Positions 52,704-63,468 of a stretch of 64,000 nt of DNA are shown here, in pieces. The notes below the pieces were generated by a model. That model had not been told where the DNA came from. It did no database searches and saw nothing but the letters and a program-made list of their open reading frames with translations. This DNA is from Arthrobacter sp. OY3WO11 (GTDB lineage Bacteria; Actinomycetota; Actinomycetes; Actinomycetales; Micrococcaceae): contig NZ_LWLP01000001.1 of assembly GCF_001641125.1 (NCBI RefSeq), positions 1,482,225 to 1,546,224 on the forward strand. Direction: 5' to 3'. The first letter of the stretch is position 1; every line of letters starts with the position of its first letter. The translations under genes were made by a program, and so were the position numbers.

Positions 52704-53780
52704 CTGTATTGACCACGGACGTTAGTGATGTTCGGCGTGGTTTGGTGACATGAAGAAGACCTCCGGGTGGAGTGGGGCTTGTCTAGAGTCCAATTCCACG
52801 CACGGAGGTCTTCATGTCCCACCCTAACGCTCTTCTGACGCCCCGGGGGCGGCTGCAGCTCGCGCAATGTGTCGTTGATCAGTGCTGGAACCTGCGCCGG
52901 GCTGCAGAGCGGTTTCAGGTCTCCGTGCCAACTGCTGCTCGCTGGGCACAGCGCTACCGCGAGCACGGCCCGGCTGGGATGGAGGACCGCTCCAGCCGCC
53001 CGCATTGTTCGCCCCGGCGCACGGCAACACGTACGGAGCGGCGGATCATCGCCGTGCGTGTGAACCGCCGCTGGGGACCGGCAAGAATCGGTTATCTGCT
53101 GGGCATCCACCCCTCCACCGTGCACCGGGTCCTGTCCCGCTACCGGCTGGCGAAACTGACCTGGCTGGACCGTGGCACCGGACGAGTGATCCGCCGCTAC
53201 GAACACGACAGGCCCGGGGACCTGATCCATGTCGACATCAAGAAACTCGGCCGGATCCCCGACGGCGGCGGCCACCGCGCGTTCGGCAGGGCCGCCGGCT
53301 GGCGTAACAGAACCGGTACCGCGGCCAACCGCAGACCCGGATACCACTACCTCCACAACGCCGTCGATGACCGCTCCAGACTCGCATACACCGAGCTCCT
53401 GGCCGATGAAAAGAAAGAAACGGCAGCCGGTTTCTGGGCACGCGCCAACGCCTACTTCGAATCCCACGGCATCACCGTCAAGCGGGTGCTAACAGACAAC
53501 GGCTCCTGCTACCGCTCCCACGCCTTCACAGACGCGCTGGGCCCGGACATCAAGCACAAACGCACCCGCCCGTACCGCCCCCAGACCAACGGCAAAGTAG
53601 AGCGCTACAACCGCACCATGCTCGACGAATGGGCCTACGCCCGCCCCTACAAATCAGAGGCCGAGCGTGTTAACGCTTTCCCCGACTGGCTCCATCACTA
53701 CAATCATCATCGAGGCCACACCTCACTCAGGGGTCAGCCACCGGCCAGCCGTGTCACCAACCTGCCGGGACAGTACAGCT
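52702..53780 (+). mobile_element. IS481-family insertion sequence
   Basis: An element of about 1.08 kb. The left end AGCTGTATTGACC and the reverse complement of the right end AGCTGTACTGTCC are imperfect inverted repeats that continue with similarity for about 30 nt (CGGACGTTAGTGA versus CGGCAGGTTGGTGA). It contains one DDE transposase. No convincing target-site duplication is visible, so exact ends are uncertain by a few bases. It sits directly at the end of the phoH-like gene. Confidence 0.85.
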
Positions 53781-53884
53781 CGCTGGGTGTGCGCGGGTGC
53801 CCCTTCCTCTGCGTGCTGGCTCGTTCCTCGCCTCTGACGCACGCTGCCGGAAGGCACACCCACGCGCACGGCCGGTCCCAGTGA
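52814..53884 (+). CDS. IS481-family transposase with read-through C-terminus
   Basis: A 356-residue DDE transposase. The N-terminal helix-turn-helix (NLRRAAERFQVSVPTAARWAQRY) is followed by the integrase core with Asp141 (IHVDIKK), Asp228 (LTDNGSCYR) and Glu263 (TNGKVERYN), a D-D-35-E spacing. HYNHHRGHTSLRGQPPASRV is the usual C-terminal block. The frame has no stop inside the element: about 35 residues after PGQY come from flanking DNA beyond the right inverted repeat. The catalytic triad is intact, so it could be active. Confidence 0.92.
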   Translation: MSHPNALLTPRGRLQLAQCVVDQCWNLRRAAERFQVSVPTAARWAQRYREHGPAGMEDRSSRPHCSPRRTATRTERRIIAVRVNRRWGPARIGYLLGIHPSTVHRVLSRYRLAKLTWLDRGTGRVIRRYEHDRPGDLIHVDIKKLGRIPDGGGHRAFGRAAGWRNRTGTAANRRPGYHYLHNAVDDRSRLAYTELLADEKKETAAGFWARANAYFESHGITVKRVLTDNGSCYRSHAFTDALGPDIKHKRTRPYRPQTNGKVERYNRTMLDEWAYARPYKSEAERVNAFPDWLHHYNHHRGHTSLRGQPPASRVTNLPGQYSSLGVRGCPFLCVLARSSPLTHAAGRHTHAHGRSQ

Positions 53885-53912
53885 TTCGCGTAGGAGCGCA
53901 TCGCGACGCATC

Positions 53913-53947
53913 GGCCGCCAGAGGTCGCTCAGCGACTGACGGCGGCC
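53913..53947 (-). terminator. Compound hairpin after the GNAT gene
   Basis: GGCCGCC (53913-53919) pairs with GGCGGCC (53941-53947), with an inner GTCGCT/AGCGAC stem. There is no T-tract. It lies between the IS copy and the GNAT stop; the rest of 53885-54004 shows nothing coding. Confidence 0.5.
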
Positions 53948-54004
53948 CTATGCGGTGTGTCTAAGCGACGGCGAAGCTCCGGGACGGACGGACCCCGCCA
54001 GGAC

Positions 54005-54652
54005 TCAGCTGACGCGGAGGAACTTCGCTGCTGCTTCGTGGCCCTCGACTCGGAGGGTCCAGTCGGGGCGTTTGAAGGTCTCCGGGGTGAGGCGGACGTG
54101 CTGGACTGTTTCGATCTGGGTGCCCCAGGCCTTGCGGGTGATGCCGTTCAGTTCGTAGCCGAGGGCGCGGGAGACGCCCAGGGAGGACTCGTTCCAGCTG
54201 GCGGCTTCGGACTCGGCTACTGCTGCGCCGAGCCAGTCGAACGCGTAGAGCGCGACGGCGGCGCGCATCTCCTTGCCCAGGCCGCGGCCCTGCACGGACT
54301 GCTTGAGCCAGGATCCCGTGCTGACCGTCTTGAGGGTGGCGAAGTTCTTGGCCCCGACGTCCTGGCAGCCGATGAACTCACCGTTGTGCCAAATGCCCAG
54401 GAGAAGCGTCCAGGATTCGGGCGTGCACTCGGCCCGGCAGCGCCAGTGCCAGCGGGCCATGTTCGGTCCAAGCTCTTCGGCCGGAAGTTCAGTCCAGGGA
54501 GTGCTGAACGGGTTCCTGCCGGGCTCGTGGATACCCGTGCGGGCGGCTGCAACTGCCGCCGGAATCTCATGGTCCTGGATGGGGCGCAGCTCCAGCCGGG
54601 GAGTGGCCAGCGAAAGATTGAAGAGCGGCCACACGGCGTTCAGTGAAGTCAT
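54005..54652 (-). CDS. GNAT N-acetyltransferase (RimJ/RimL type)
   Basis: A 215-residue acetyltransferase. LATPRLELRPIQDHEI is the typical RimJ/RimL N-terminus, GCQDVGAKNFATLKTVSTGSWL the central strand, and GRGLGKEMRAAVALYAFDWLGA the acetyl-CoA loop, followed by ASWNESSLGVSRALGY. ATG at 54652 with TAGGCT exactly 6 nt upstream, so probably leaderless. The substrate (protein N-terminus or small molecule) is unknown. Confidence 0.88.
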   Translation of the reverse strand: MTSLNAVWPLFNLSLATPRLELRPIQDHEIPAAVAAARTGIHEPGRNPFSTPWTELPAEELGPNMARWHWRCRAECTPESWTLLLGIWHNGEFIGCQDVGAKNFATLKTVSTGSWLKQSVQGRGLGKEMRAAVALYAFDWLGAAVAESEAASWNESSLGVSRALGYELNGITRKAWGTQIETVQHVRLTPETFKRPDWTLRVEGHEAAAKFLRVS

Positions 54653-54694
54653 CCGCGAAGCCTAGCGGATGGGCGCCGGTTCCGGCCTGTCACA

Positions 54695-55489
54695 TCAGGC
54701 GGGCACATCCCAGCTGATGTGCCGGCGGACGTCGGTGAGGTTCATGGATTCCGCCAGGAAAAGGTCGTCCAGCATGTATTCGTCCACGGCAATAATGCGC
54801 AGCCAGTGGCCGTACTGGTCCGTTTCAGGTTCAAGTGAGCGGCTGGATACACAGACACCGGTACCGAGGTCCATCCTGATCCGTGAACGGCCCGGCATGC
54901 ACAGCGGAGCGGCGGGATCCACGGGATGGTAGGTGGCGGTCGGGGCCACCACAGCCTCAAGCGCCGGCCGGCCTTCATGCTCAACCCGGCGGACCTCCTG
55001 CACCTCCACCGGGTTGCTGCCGGGAAACTCGAGGGGCACGGGGGCGTTGCCTGCGAGCTCCACCGGATCCAGCGCCGCGGAGAAGCGCCCATTGCCGAAG
55101 CCAGGCTCCCCGTAGGCCGCCTCGGGGCGTCGCTTCACCAGGCCGAGGTCGTCATAAACGGGCGTCACCAGGTGGGGCGGCAGGAGCCAGGATTTCCGCG
55201 TGGAGCTTGTGTAAAGCCCGTCCCTGGAATCGTTGATGCCCGTGGTGCTGTGGAGGACCAGTCCCTCCGGGCTTTCCAGCCGCAGGGCTCCAGGGCGCCG
55301 CAGCCAGGCGCGGACCAGGGGAGCGGCAGGGCTGGGAGCTTCCACGAAGGGTTCATCCCAGTACTCGAAGCGCAGCGACTGCCATTTCCAGGGCGAGGAC
55401 CGGCACAGGTTCCGGAACATGGCTGAAAGGTCCGTGGGGGCAGCTCCACTGTCCGGATCCGGCCGGTGCCGGAAATCCCACGTCGCCAT
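54695..55489 (-). CDS. Conserved hypothetical protein
   Basis: A 264-residue soluble protein I do not recognise. It is rich in beta-strand-like, proline-punctuated segments, e.g. WQSLRFEYWDEP, GALRLESPEGLVLHS, VRRVEHEGRPALEAVV and MDLGTGVCVSSRSLEP. The alternation of ligand-like strands ending in an ISWDVPA tail resembles lipoprotein-carrier folds, but this is speculative. No signal peptide. ATG at 55489 with TAAACT exactly 6 nt upstream, so probably leaderless. Divergent from the prepilin peptidase gene. Confidence 0.75.
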   Translation of the reverse strand: MATWDFRHRPDPDSGAAPTDLSAMFRNLCRSSPWKWQSLRFEYWDEPFVEAPSPAAPLVRAWLRRPGALRLESPEGLVLHSTTGINDSRDGLYTSSTRKSWLLPPHLVTPVYDDLGLVKRRPEAAYGEPGFGNGRFSAALDPVELAGNAPVPLEFPGSNPVEVQEVRRVEHEGRPALEAVVAPTATYHPVDPAAPLCMPGRSRIRMDLGTGVCVSSRSLEPETDQYGHWLRIIAVDEYMLDDLFLAESMNLTDVRRHISWDVPA

Positions 55490-55547
55490 ATCCACAGTTT
55501 ACGCGCGGGCGGTGCGTGGGCGCGTGGAAATCCAGTAGCATCCGAGG

Positions 55548-56096
55548 GTGATCCATCGACTGGGCGAACTATGGCAGCACACTCCGCAGGCCTTCTGGCT
55601 GGTGCTTGCCGCGTGCGCCTATTTCGCGGTGATGGCCGTCCGGCTCACCGTGATCGATGTCCGGCACCACCTGCTGCCGAACAGGATCGTTTTCCCGTCC
55701 TATGCCGTGGCCGGCGTCCTGCTCCTCGCGGCGGCAGCCTTTGCCGGGACTGGCGCAGACCAAGGTTCTGCTGGTCCCCTCGCGGGCCTGGCATCCCAGC
55801 CGGTGCTCCGCGTCGTGGCCGGGGCCGCCATCCTGTGGCTCTTCTACTTCATCCTCCGGCTGGCGTACCCGCCGGGTATGGGCTTCGGGGATGTGAAACT
55901 CGCCGGGGTCCTGGGAATGTACCTCGGCTACCTCGGGTGGGGGCATCTGTTTGCCGGCACTTTCCTGGCCTTCCTTTTGGGCGGCCTCTGGTCCATCGCA
56001 CTCCTGGCTGCCCGCCGGGGGACGCTCAAATCGTCCATCCCCTTCGGCCCGTTCATGCTCGCCGGAACCGCAGCCGCGATGCTGCTTCCGGCCTGA
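55548..56096 (+). CDS. Prepilin peptidase (A24 family)
   Basis: A 182-residue membrane aspartyl protease with about five hydrophobic segments. The catalytic aspartates are Asp37 (IDVRHHLLPNR) and Asp115 (GMGFGDVKLAG). It lacks the N-terminal cysteine-rich methylase domain of PilD, like TadV/CpaA enzymes. No pilin or pilus assembly genes are in the window. GTG at 55548 with TAGCAT exactly 6 nt upstream, so probably leaderless. Confidence 0.9.
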   Translation: MIHRLGELWQHTPQAFWLVLAACAYFAVMAVRLTVIDVRHHLLPNRIVFPSYAVAGVLLLAAAAFAGTGADQGSAGPLAGLASQPVLRVVAGAAILWLFYFILRLAYPPGMGFGDVKLAGVLGMYLGYLGWGHLFAGTFLAFLLGGLWSIALLAARRGTLKSSIPFGPFMLAGTAAAMLLPA

Positions 56097-56162
56097 CCCG
56101 CAGCCGCGGGACCCTGGCGGGCGGGCAGCCAACGCAGGTGGACGGTTCGGTAGGCTGGCACA

Positions 56163-56633
56163 ATGCCTGCGCCTGACTACGTCCTGAAGCTTCGCAAGAA
56201 AATCGGCAACGATCCCCTATGGGTCCCTGGAGTGCGCGGCATGGTGGTGGACGCCGAGGGCCGAGTGCTGCTGGCCCAACGGGCAGACAACAGGCAGTGG
56301 GCCCTGGTGAGCGGCATGCTCGAGCCCGGCGAGCAGCCGGCCCGCGGACTGGTGCGGGAAATCTTTGAGGAAACGGCGGTGGTAGCCGAACCGGAGCGTG
56401 TGGTGTCCGTGGGGGCCGTGGGTCCCTTCACGTATCCCAACGGTGATGTGTGCGAGTTCCTGGACGTCGTGTTCCTCTGCCGCTACGTCTCGGGGACTGC
56501 GCGGGTGAATGACGACGAGTCCCTGGCCGTCGGTTGGTTCGGACTCGATGAACTGCCCGAACTCATGGCGGGACACCTCACCAGCATCCACCGTGCCCTT
56601 GCATCCGCCGAGGCCGCGCACTTCGAGCCCTGA
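56163..56633 (+). CDS. NUDIX hydrolase
   Basis: A 156-residue pyrophosphohydrolase. The Nudix box is complete: GMLEPGEQPARGLVREIFEET (start at about residue 56) with the REIFEET metal-binding core. The VRGMVVDAEGRVLLAQRADNRQW strand and DVVFLCRY support the fold. The nucleotide substrate cannot be assigned. ATG at 56163 with TAGGCT exactly 6 nt upstream, so probably leaderless. Confidence 0.9.
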   Translation: MPAPDYVLKLRKKIGNDPLWVPGVRGMVVDAEGRVLLAQRADNRQWALVSGMLEPGEQPARGLVREIFEETAVVAEPERVVSVGAVGPFTYPNGDVCEFLDVVFLCRYVSGTARVNDDESLAVGWFGLDELPELMAGHLTSIHRALASAEAAHFEP

Positions 56634-56639
56634 CCGCGC

Positions 56640-56680
56640 AGCAGGGGCGCCGCAACCCCCAGGATTGCGGCGCCCCTGCT
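56640..56680. terminator. Perfect 16-bp terminator between NUDIX and efflux genes
   Basis: AGCAGGGGCGCCGCAA (56640-56655) is exactly complementary to 56665-56680, with a 9-nt loop. It serves the convergent NUDIX (+) and efflux (-) genes. Confidence 0.85.
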
Positions 56681-56727
56681 CTCCTGGCCGTCAGCCGTGC
56701 CGCGTGATGACGGCAGTACGACGGCGG

Positions 56728-59117
<2,390 letters not shown>

Positions 59118-59148
59118 GAAAGAGTGCAACTTTTTAGGGTGGAGTGAT

Positions 59149-59213
59149 GGAGTTTTTGTCCACGTATGCAGGGTTGAGGGGCGGTGAAGCCTGCATATCT
59201 GGACAAAAACTCC
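59149..59213. repeat. 65-bp near-perfect palindrome of unknown function
   Basis: Two 24-nt arms (59149-59172 and 59190-59213) are complementary except for two bases. Arm structure is GGAGTTTTTGTCCA, two unpaired bases, then TATGCAGG. The spacer is 17 nt (GTTGAGGGGCGGTGAAG). It directly abuts the fumC terminator, and the AAAAACT of its right arm supplies that terminator's T-tract on the minus strand. It looks like a mobile palindromic repeat or a fold-back element. Confidence 0.8.
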
Positions 59214-59274
59214 AAAGCACGACGGCGGCCGCCCGCCTTCGCTGGGAAGGTGAGCGGCCGCCGTCGTGCTTTGG
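59212..59274 (-). terminator. Terminator of fumC with 21-bp perfect stem
   Basis: CCAAAGCACGACGGCGGCCG plus C (59212-59232) is exactly complementary to 59254-59274; the 21-nt loop has its own CCTTC/GGAAGG pairing. On the minus strand it is followed by AGTTTTTG. Confidence 0.88.
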
Positions 59275-59310
59275 CAGGGCCTCCGCCGGGCGGGCCGGCG
59301 GGGAAGGGGC

Positions 59311-60738
59311 CTAAGCCTTGTGGGCCGGAGCCGTCATGGTGGTGACATCAAGTGCCTTGTCCAGGTCCGCTTCGGAGACCTGGCCCTCGCCGTCACCGAC
59401 GAAGCCCAGCTTCTCGGTGGCCTGGCGGACGGTCAGGCCCTCGGCCACAGCCGTCTTGGCAATCTTGGCCGCGTTCTCGTAGCCGATGTACTTGTTCAGC
59501 GGGGTCACGATCGACGGGGATGCCTCGGCCAGGAAGCGGGCACGCTCCACGTTCGCGGTGATGCCGTCGATCATTTTGTCTGCCATGACCCGGCTGGTGT
59601 TGGCGAGGAGGCGGATGGATTCGAGCAGGTTGGACGCCATGACCGGGATGCCGACGTTGAGCTCAAAGGCACCGTTGGTGCCGGACCAGGCAATGGCGGT
59701 GTCGTTGCCGATGACCTGGGCGGCGACCATGATGGAGGCTTCGCAGATGACCGGGTTGACCTTGCCGGGCATGATGGACGAGCCGGGCTGCAGGTCCGGG
59801 ATGGCAATCTCGCCAAGGCCCGTGTTGGGGCCGGAGCCCATCCAGCGGAGGTCGTTGTTGATCTTCATGAAGGAGATGGCGATGTTGCGCAGCTGGCTGG
59901 ACGCCTCGATCAGGCCGTCGCGGTTGGCCTGGGCTTCGAAGTGGTCGCGTGCCTCGGTCAGCGGCAGGCCGGTGTCCGTGGCCAGCAGCTCGATGACGCG
60001 CTCCGGGAACCCGGCCGGGGTGTTGATGCCGGTGCCCACAGCCGTGCCGCCAAGCGGAACTTCGGCGACGCGGGGGAGGGACGCGTTGATGCGCTCGATG
60101 CCGTAGCGGACCTGGGCTGCGTAGCCGCCGAACTCCTGGCCAAGGGTCACCGGGGTGGCATCCATGAGGTGGGTGCGGCCGGACTTGACCACGTCCTTGA
60201 ATTCAACAGCCTTGCGTTCCAGCGATTCGGCCAGGTAGCCGAGGGCGGGGATGAGGTCGTTGATCAGGGCGGAGGTGGCAGCAACGTGCACCGACGTGGG
60301 GAAAACGTCGTTGGAGGACTGCGAGGCGTTGACGTGGTCGTTCGGGTGGACGACCTTGTCGCTGCCGGCCGCCTTGAGGGCGCGGGTGGCCAGCTCGGCG
60401 ATCACCTCGTTGGTGTTCATGTTGGAGGACGTGCCGGAGCCGGTCTGGAAGACGTCGATGGGGAAGTCGCCGTCGTACGTTCCGGTTGCGACCTGGTCCG
60501 CGGCCTCTGCAATGGCTTTGGCCAGCTCGCCGTCGAGCACACCCAGTTCAGCGTTGGCCTGGGCGGCAGCCTTCTTCACCCGGGCCAGCGCTTCAATGTG
60601 CGCAGGTTCCAGGGTCTTGCCGGAAATAGGGAAGTTCTCCACTGCCCGCTGCGTCTGCGCGCGGTACAGTGCGTTCACGGGGACGCGGACTTCGCCCATC
60701 GTGTCATGTTCAATGCGGAACTCTTCAGTGGAAGTCAT
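59311..60738 (-). CDS. fumC: Class II fumarate hydratase
   Basis: A 475-residue iron-independent fumarase interconverting fumarate and malate. The superfamily signature [11 protein letters not shown], the N-terminal [19 protein letters not shown] and [18 protein letters not shown] (active-site His) are intact. ATG at 60738. Monocistronic: it ends at a strong terminator. Confidence 0.97.
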   Translation of the reverse strand: MTSTEEFRIEHDTMGEVRVPVNALYRAQTQRAVENFPISGKTLEPAHIEALARVKKAAAQANAELGVLDGELAKAIAEAADQVATGTYDGDFPIDVFQTGSGTSSNMNTNEVIAELATRALKAAGSDKVVHPNDHVNASQSSNDVFPTSVHVAATSALINDLIPALGYLAESLERKAVEFKDVVKSGRTHLMDATPVTLGQEFGGYAAQVRYGIERINASLPRVAEVPLGGTAVGTGINTPAGFPERVIELLATDTGLPLTEARDHFEAQANRDGLIEASSQLRNIAISFMKINNDLRWMGSGPNTGLGEIAIPDLQPGSSIMPGKVNPVICEASIMVAAQVIGNDTAIAWSGTNGAFELNVGIPVMASNLLESIRLLANTSRVMADKMIDGITANVERARFLAEASPSIVTPLNKYIGYENAAKIAKTAVAEGLTVRQATEKLGFVGDGEGQVSEADLDKALDVTTMTAPAHKA

Positions 60739-60825
60739 GGGGCTAGCTTAGGACGCCCGGGCGCCGCACCGAAAACCGTGAACGGCTTGCTACACGCTGC
60801 CGCCGAAGCCGTTCCGGAAAGCCCC

Positions 60826-61440
60826 TTAGAGCTCGCCGATTCCGGAAACAAGGTTCGCGCGGCCCTCGGCCAGGCTGTACGAAAGGCCGATCACGGCAGC
60901 CTTGCCTGACCCAATTGCGTCGGAAATCACACGGGAGCTGTCCACCAGCCGTTCCGACGTCTGCTTGACGTGCTCCACCACCATGTCGTTGACATCGGTC
61001 TGGTCGTTGCGCAGCGATGTCAGGACGGAGGGCGTGATCCGTTCCACGAGGTCCCGGATGAAGCCTGCCGGCATCTGGCCGGTTTCCACGGCCGACTTTG
61101 TGGCGCTCACGGCACCGCAGCTGTCGTGTCCGAGGATCACGATCAGCGGCACCCCCAGCACACCGATGCTGTATTCGAGGGACCCCAGGACGGCGTCATC
61201 GATCACCTGGCCTGCGGTCCTGACGACGAAGACGTCGCCCAGGCCGACGTCGAAAATGATTTCAGCGGCGAGCCGGGAATCGGAGCAGCCGAAGATCACG
61301 GCGAACGGGTGCTGGTTTTCCACCAGGGAGGACCGGCGGGACGCATCCTGGTTGGGGTGCGAGGTCTCACCGTTGACAAAACGTTCATTGCCTTCGCGCA
61401 GCCGGCGCCAGGCGAGTGCGGGAGTCAGGTAGGTAGTCAC
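60826..61440 (-). CDS. Beta-class carbonic anhydrase
   Basis: A 204-residue zinc enzyme interconverting CO2 and bicarbonate. The zinc ligands Cys52, His105 and Cys108 (GCSDSR and GHDSCGA) and the Asp54-Arg56 dyad are in place. GRANLVSGIG at the C-terminus is typical. ATG at 61440, 9 nt downstream of the DUF4245 stop, so the two genes could share an mRNA. Confidence 0.93.
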   Translation of the reverse strand: MTTYLTPALAWRRLREGNERFVNGETSHPNQDASRRSSLVENQHPFAVIFGCSDSRLAAEIIFDVGLGDVFVVRTAGQVIDDAVLGSLEYSIGVLGVPLIVILGHDSCGAVSATKSAVETGQMPAGFIRDLVERITPSVLTSLRNDQTDVNDMVVEHVKQTSERLVDSSRVISDAIGSGKAAVIGLSYSLAEGRANLVSGIGEL

Positions 61441-61449
61441 GCGCCTACC

Positions 61450-62130
61450 TTACGGCGCTGCGGCGGGGGAGGGTGAAACTGTGACAGCCGGGTTGCTGTC
61501 CAGGGATTTCACGACGGCGTCCGCGAGGGCGGCGAACTCGTCCAGTTGGGCCTCCCCGGACAAAACGACGGTAGTCCCGCGGTAGTCCAGCACCAGGGAC
61601 TTCTCACCCTTGCCGGTGTCCCGAAGCTCCCATTCCTGCCCGCCGGCGTTCCGGGAGCCGGTGACGGGAGCGTTGCGCGTCTGCTGCAGCAGCCAGGTGG
61701 GGTTCGCGTTCCTGGTCTGGACCAGCCCGATGAAGGACTCATTGGGCGTCAGGTAGCCAACTTCCCAGGTGGGCACGCCGTTGCCGGTTCCGGCTTCCCA
61801 CCGGGCGTAGTTAGGGCGGAAGCTGTTGCCGGTGTCAGGCGCGACGGGTGTGAATCCTGCCACATCCGTGGCATTCCGCGAGACCGCCGCAACGTCGATG
61901 TTCGGCCGGTAGCCATCACTCTTGGGCAGCGGATTCATGAGGATGATGGGAAGGAACGCGGCAATGCTCACCACCAGGGCGATGATCATTCCGATGACCG
62001 AGGCGTTGGCGCGTTTGGCGGCAGCAGCCGGAATGACAGGCTTTACCGGCCCGTTTCCTGCCGCAGCGCTGGATCCGCCGCTGCCCTCGGATCCGGCCGG
62101 CTCGGGGCTGGGACTGGTCTTTTCCTGCAT
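61450..62130 (-). CDS. DUF4245 family membrane protein
   Basis: A 226-residue protein. A Pro/Ser/Gly-rich N-terminus with AAAAKRANASVIGM leads into one membrane helix (about 43-61), followed by an extracytoplasmic domain starting PLPKSDGYRPNIDVAAVSR. I chose the ATG at 62130 because GAGGGG lies 8 nt upstream; the longer frame overlaps the glpX promoter. DUF4245 genes regularly sit divergent from glpX in actinobacteria. Function unknown. Confidence 0.85.
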   Translation of the reverse strand: MQEKTSPSPEPAGSEGSGGSSAAAGNGPVKPVIPAAAAKRANASVIGMIIALVVSIAAFLPIILMNPLPKSDGYRPNIDVAAVSRNATDVAGFTPVAPDTGNSFRPNYARWEAGTGNGVPTWEVGYLTPNESFIGLVQTRNANPTWLLQQTRNAPVTGSRNAGGQEWELRDTGKGEKSLVLDYRGTTVVLSGEAQLDEFAALADAVVKSLDSNPAVTVSPSPAAAP

Positions 62131-62339
62131 GTCATTCACCCCTCTATAGTCGCCCATGCCGGCAGCCAACTTCCATTTGGGCGCCGCCGGTCCCTGGGCG
62201 CCGTCGCCGGTACATTGCGCGGGCGCGTCATCCGCCGCCCGCTCGAGCGGCTCGCGACTATGATCGGTAGCAGAGGAACCACCGCGCTGCTGCACCGGCG
62301 GGGCGGGTTTTATGATCGCCACTCGAAGAAGAGGTTCAC

Positions 62340-63377
62340 GTGTCACCAGCGTCCATGACCCAGAAGTACTCCACGATCTCCCCGTCGCTTGCCGTAGGCA
62401 TTGACGAGCCGGACCGCAACCTTGCCCTCGAGCTGGTCCGCGTGACTGAAGCCGCAGCCATCGCCGGCGGCCACTGGGTGGGCTTTGGCGACAAGAACAA
62501 GGCCGACGGCGCAGCGGTCGACGCCATGCGCTCGTTCCTCCAGACCGTCCACTTCAACGGCGTTGTGGTTATCGGTGAGGGCGAGAAGGACGAGGCCCCC
62601 ATGCTCTTCAACGGGGAGCGCGTCGGTGACGGCACCGGCCCCGAGTGCGACGTCGCCGTCGACCCCATCGACGGAACCCGCCTGACTGCCCTGGGCATCA
62701 ACAACGCCCTGGCCGTCCTGGCCGTGGCGGAGCGCGGCTCCATGTTCGATCCTTCCGCCGTGTTCTACATGGAGAAGCTCGTAACCGGTCCCGAAGCCGC
62801 GGACATGGTGGACCTCCGCCTCCCGGTCAAGCAGAACCTGCACCTGATCGCCAAGGCCAAGGGCGTCAAGGTCAACCAGCTCAACGTCATGATCCTTGAC
62901 CGCGACCGCCACAAGCCGCTGGTGGAGGAAATCCGCGAGGCAGGCGCACGCACCAAGTTCATCATGGACGGCGACGTAGCCGGCGCAATCGCCGCTGCCC
63001 GCTCGGGCACCGGCGTTGACGCGCTGATGGGCATCGGCGGCACCCCCGAAGGCATCGTGGCGGCATGCGCCATCAAGTCCCTCGGCGGCGTGATCCAGGG
63101 ACGTCTCTGGCCCACCAGCGACGAGGAGAAGCAGAAGGCCATCGACGCCGGCCACGACCTGGAGCGGGTCCTCTCCACCAACGACCTCGTCTCGAGCGAC
63201 AACTGCTACTTCGCGGCCACCGGCATCACCGACGGCGACCTCCTCAAGGGCGTGCGGTACTCCAAGGACAAGGTCCTCACCCAGTCCATCGTGATGCGTT
63301 CCAAGTCCGGCACCATCCGTTTTGTGGACGGCGAGCACCAGGCCAGCAAGTGGGAAGGCTACGCCCGCAAGAGCTGA
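62340..63377 (+). CDS. glpX: Class II fructose-1,6-bisphosphatase
   Basis: A 345-residue GlpX phosphatase for gluconeogenesis. VVIGEGEKDEAPMLFNGERVG, DPIDGTRLTALG (metal-binding Asp) and GIGGTPEGIVAACAIK are the family blocks. The GTG at 62340 has AAGAAGAGG about 7 nt upstream; an ATG at 62355 is an alternative. Actinobacteria generally depend on this class. It ends at a strong terminator. Confidence 0.95.
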   Translation: MSPASMTQKYSTISPSLAVGIDEPDRNLALELVRVTEAAAIAGGHWVGFGDKNKADGAAVDAMRSFLQTVHFNGVVVIGEGEKDEAPMLFNGERVGDGTGPECDVAVDPIDGTRLTALGINNALAVLAVAERGSMFDPSAVFYMEKLVTGPEAADMVDLRLPVKQNLHLIAKAKGVKVNQLNVMILDRDRHKPLVEEIREAGARTKFIMDGDVAGAIAAARSGTGVDALMGIGGTPEGIVAACAIKSLGGVIQGRLWPTSDEEKQKAIDAGHDLERVLSTNDLVSSDNCYFAATGITDGDLLKGVRYSKDKVLTQSIVMRSKSGTIRFVDGEHQASKWEGYARKS

Positions 63378-63392
63378 CGCGGGGCGCGCTTG

Positions 63393-63443
63393 AACGCCAG
63401 GCCCCCGGAGTGCGCACCGCGCTTCCGGGGGCCCTGGCGTTTT
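63393..63443 (+). terminator. Intrinsic terminator of glpX
   Basis: AACGCCAGG plus CCCCCGGA pairs with TCCGGGGG plus CCTGGCGTT (one bulged base), followed by TTTT. Confidence 0.88.
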
Positions 63444-63468
63444 AAGCGCTTGGTATAGGGTTGAAGCC

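Noticed and set aside
53785..54004. Remnant of a second gene broken by the IS
   Set aside because: No frame in this stretch shows a recognisable protein or continuity with the PhoH C-terminus.
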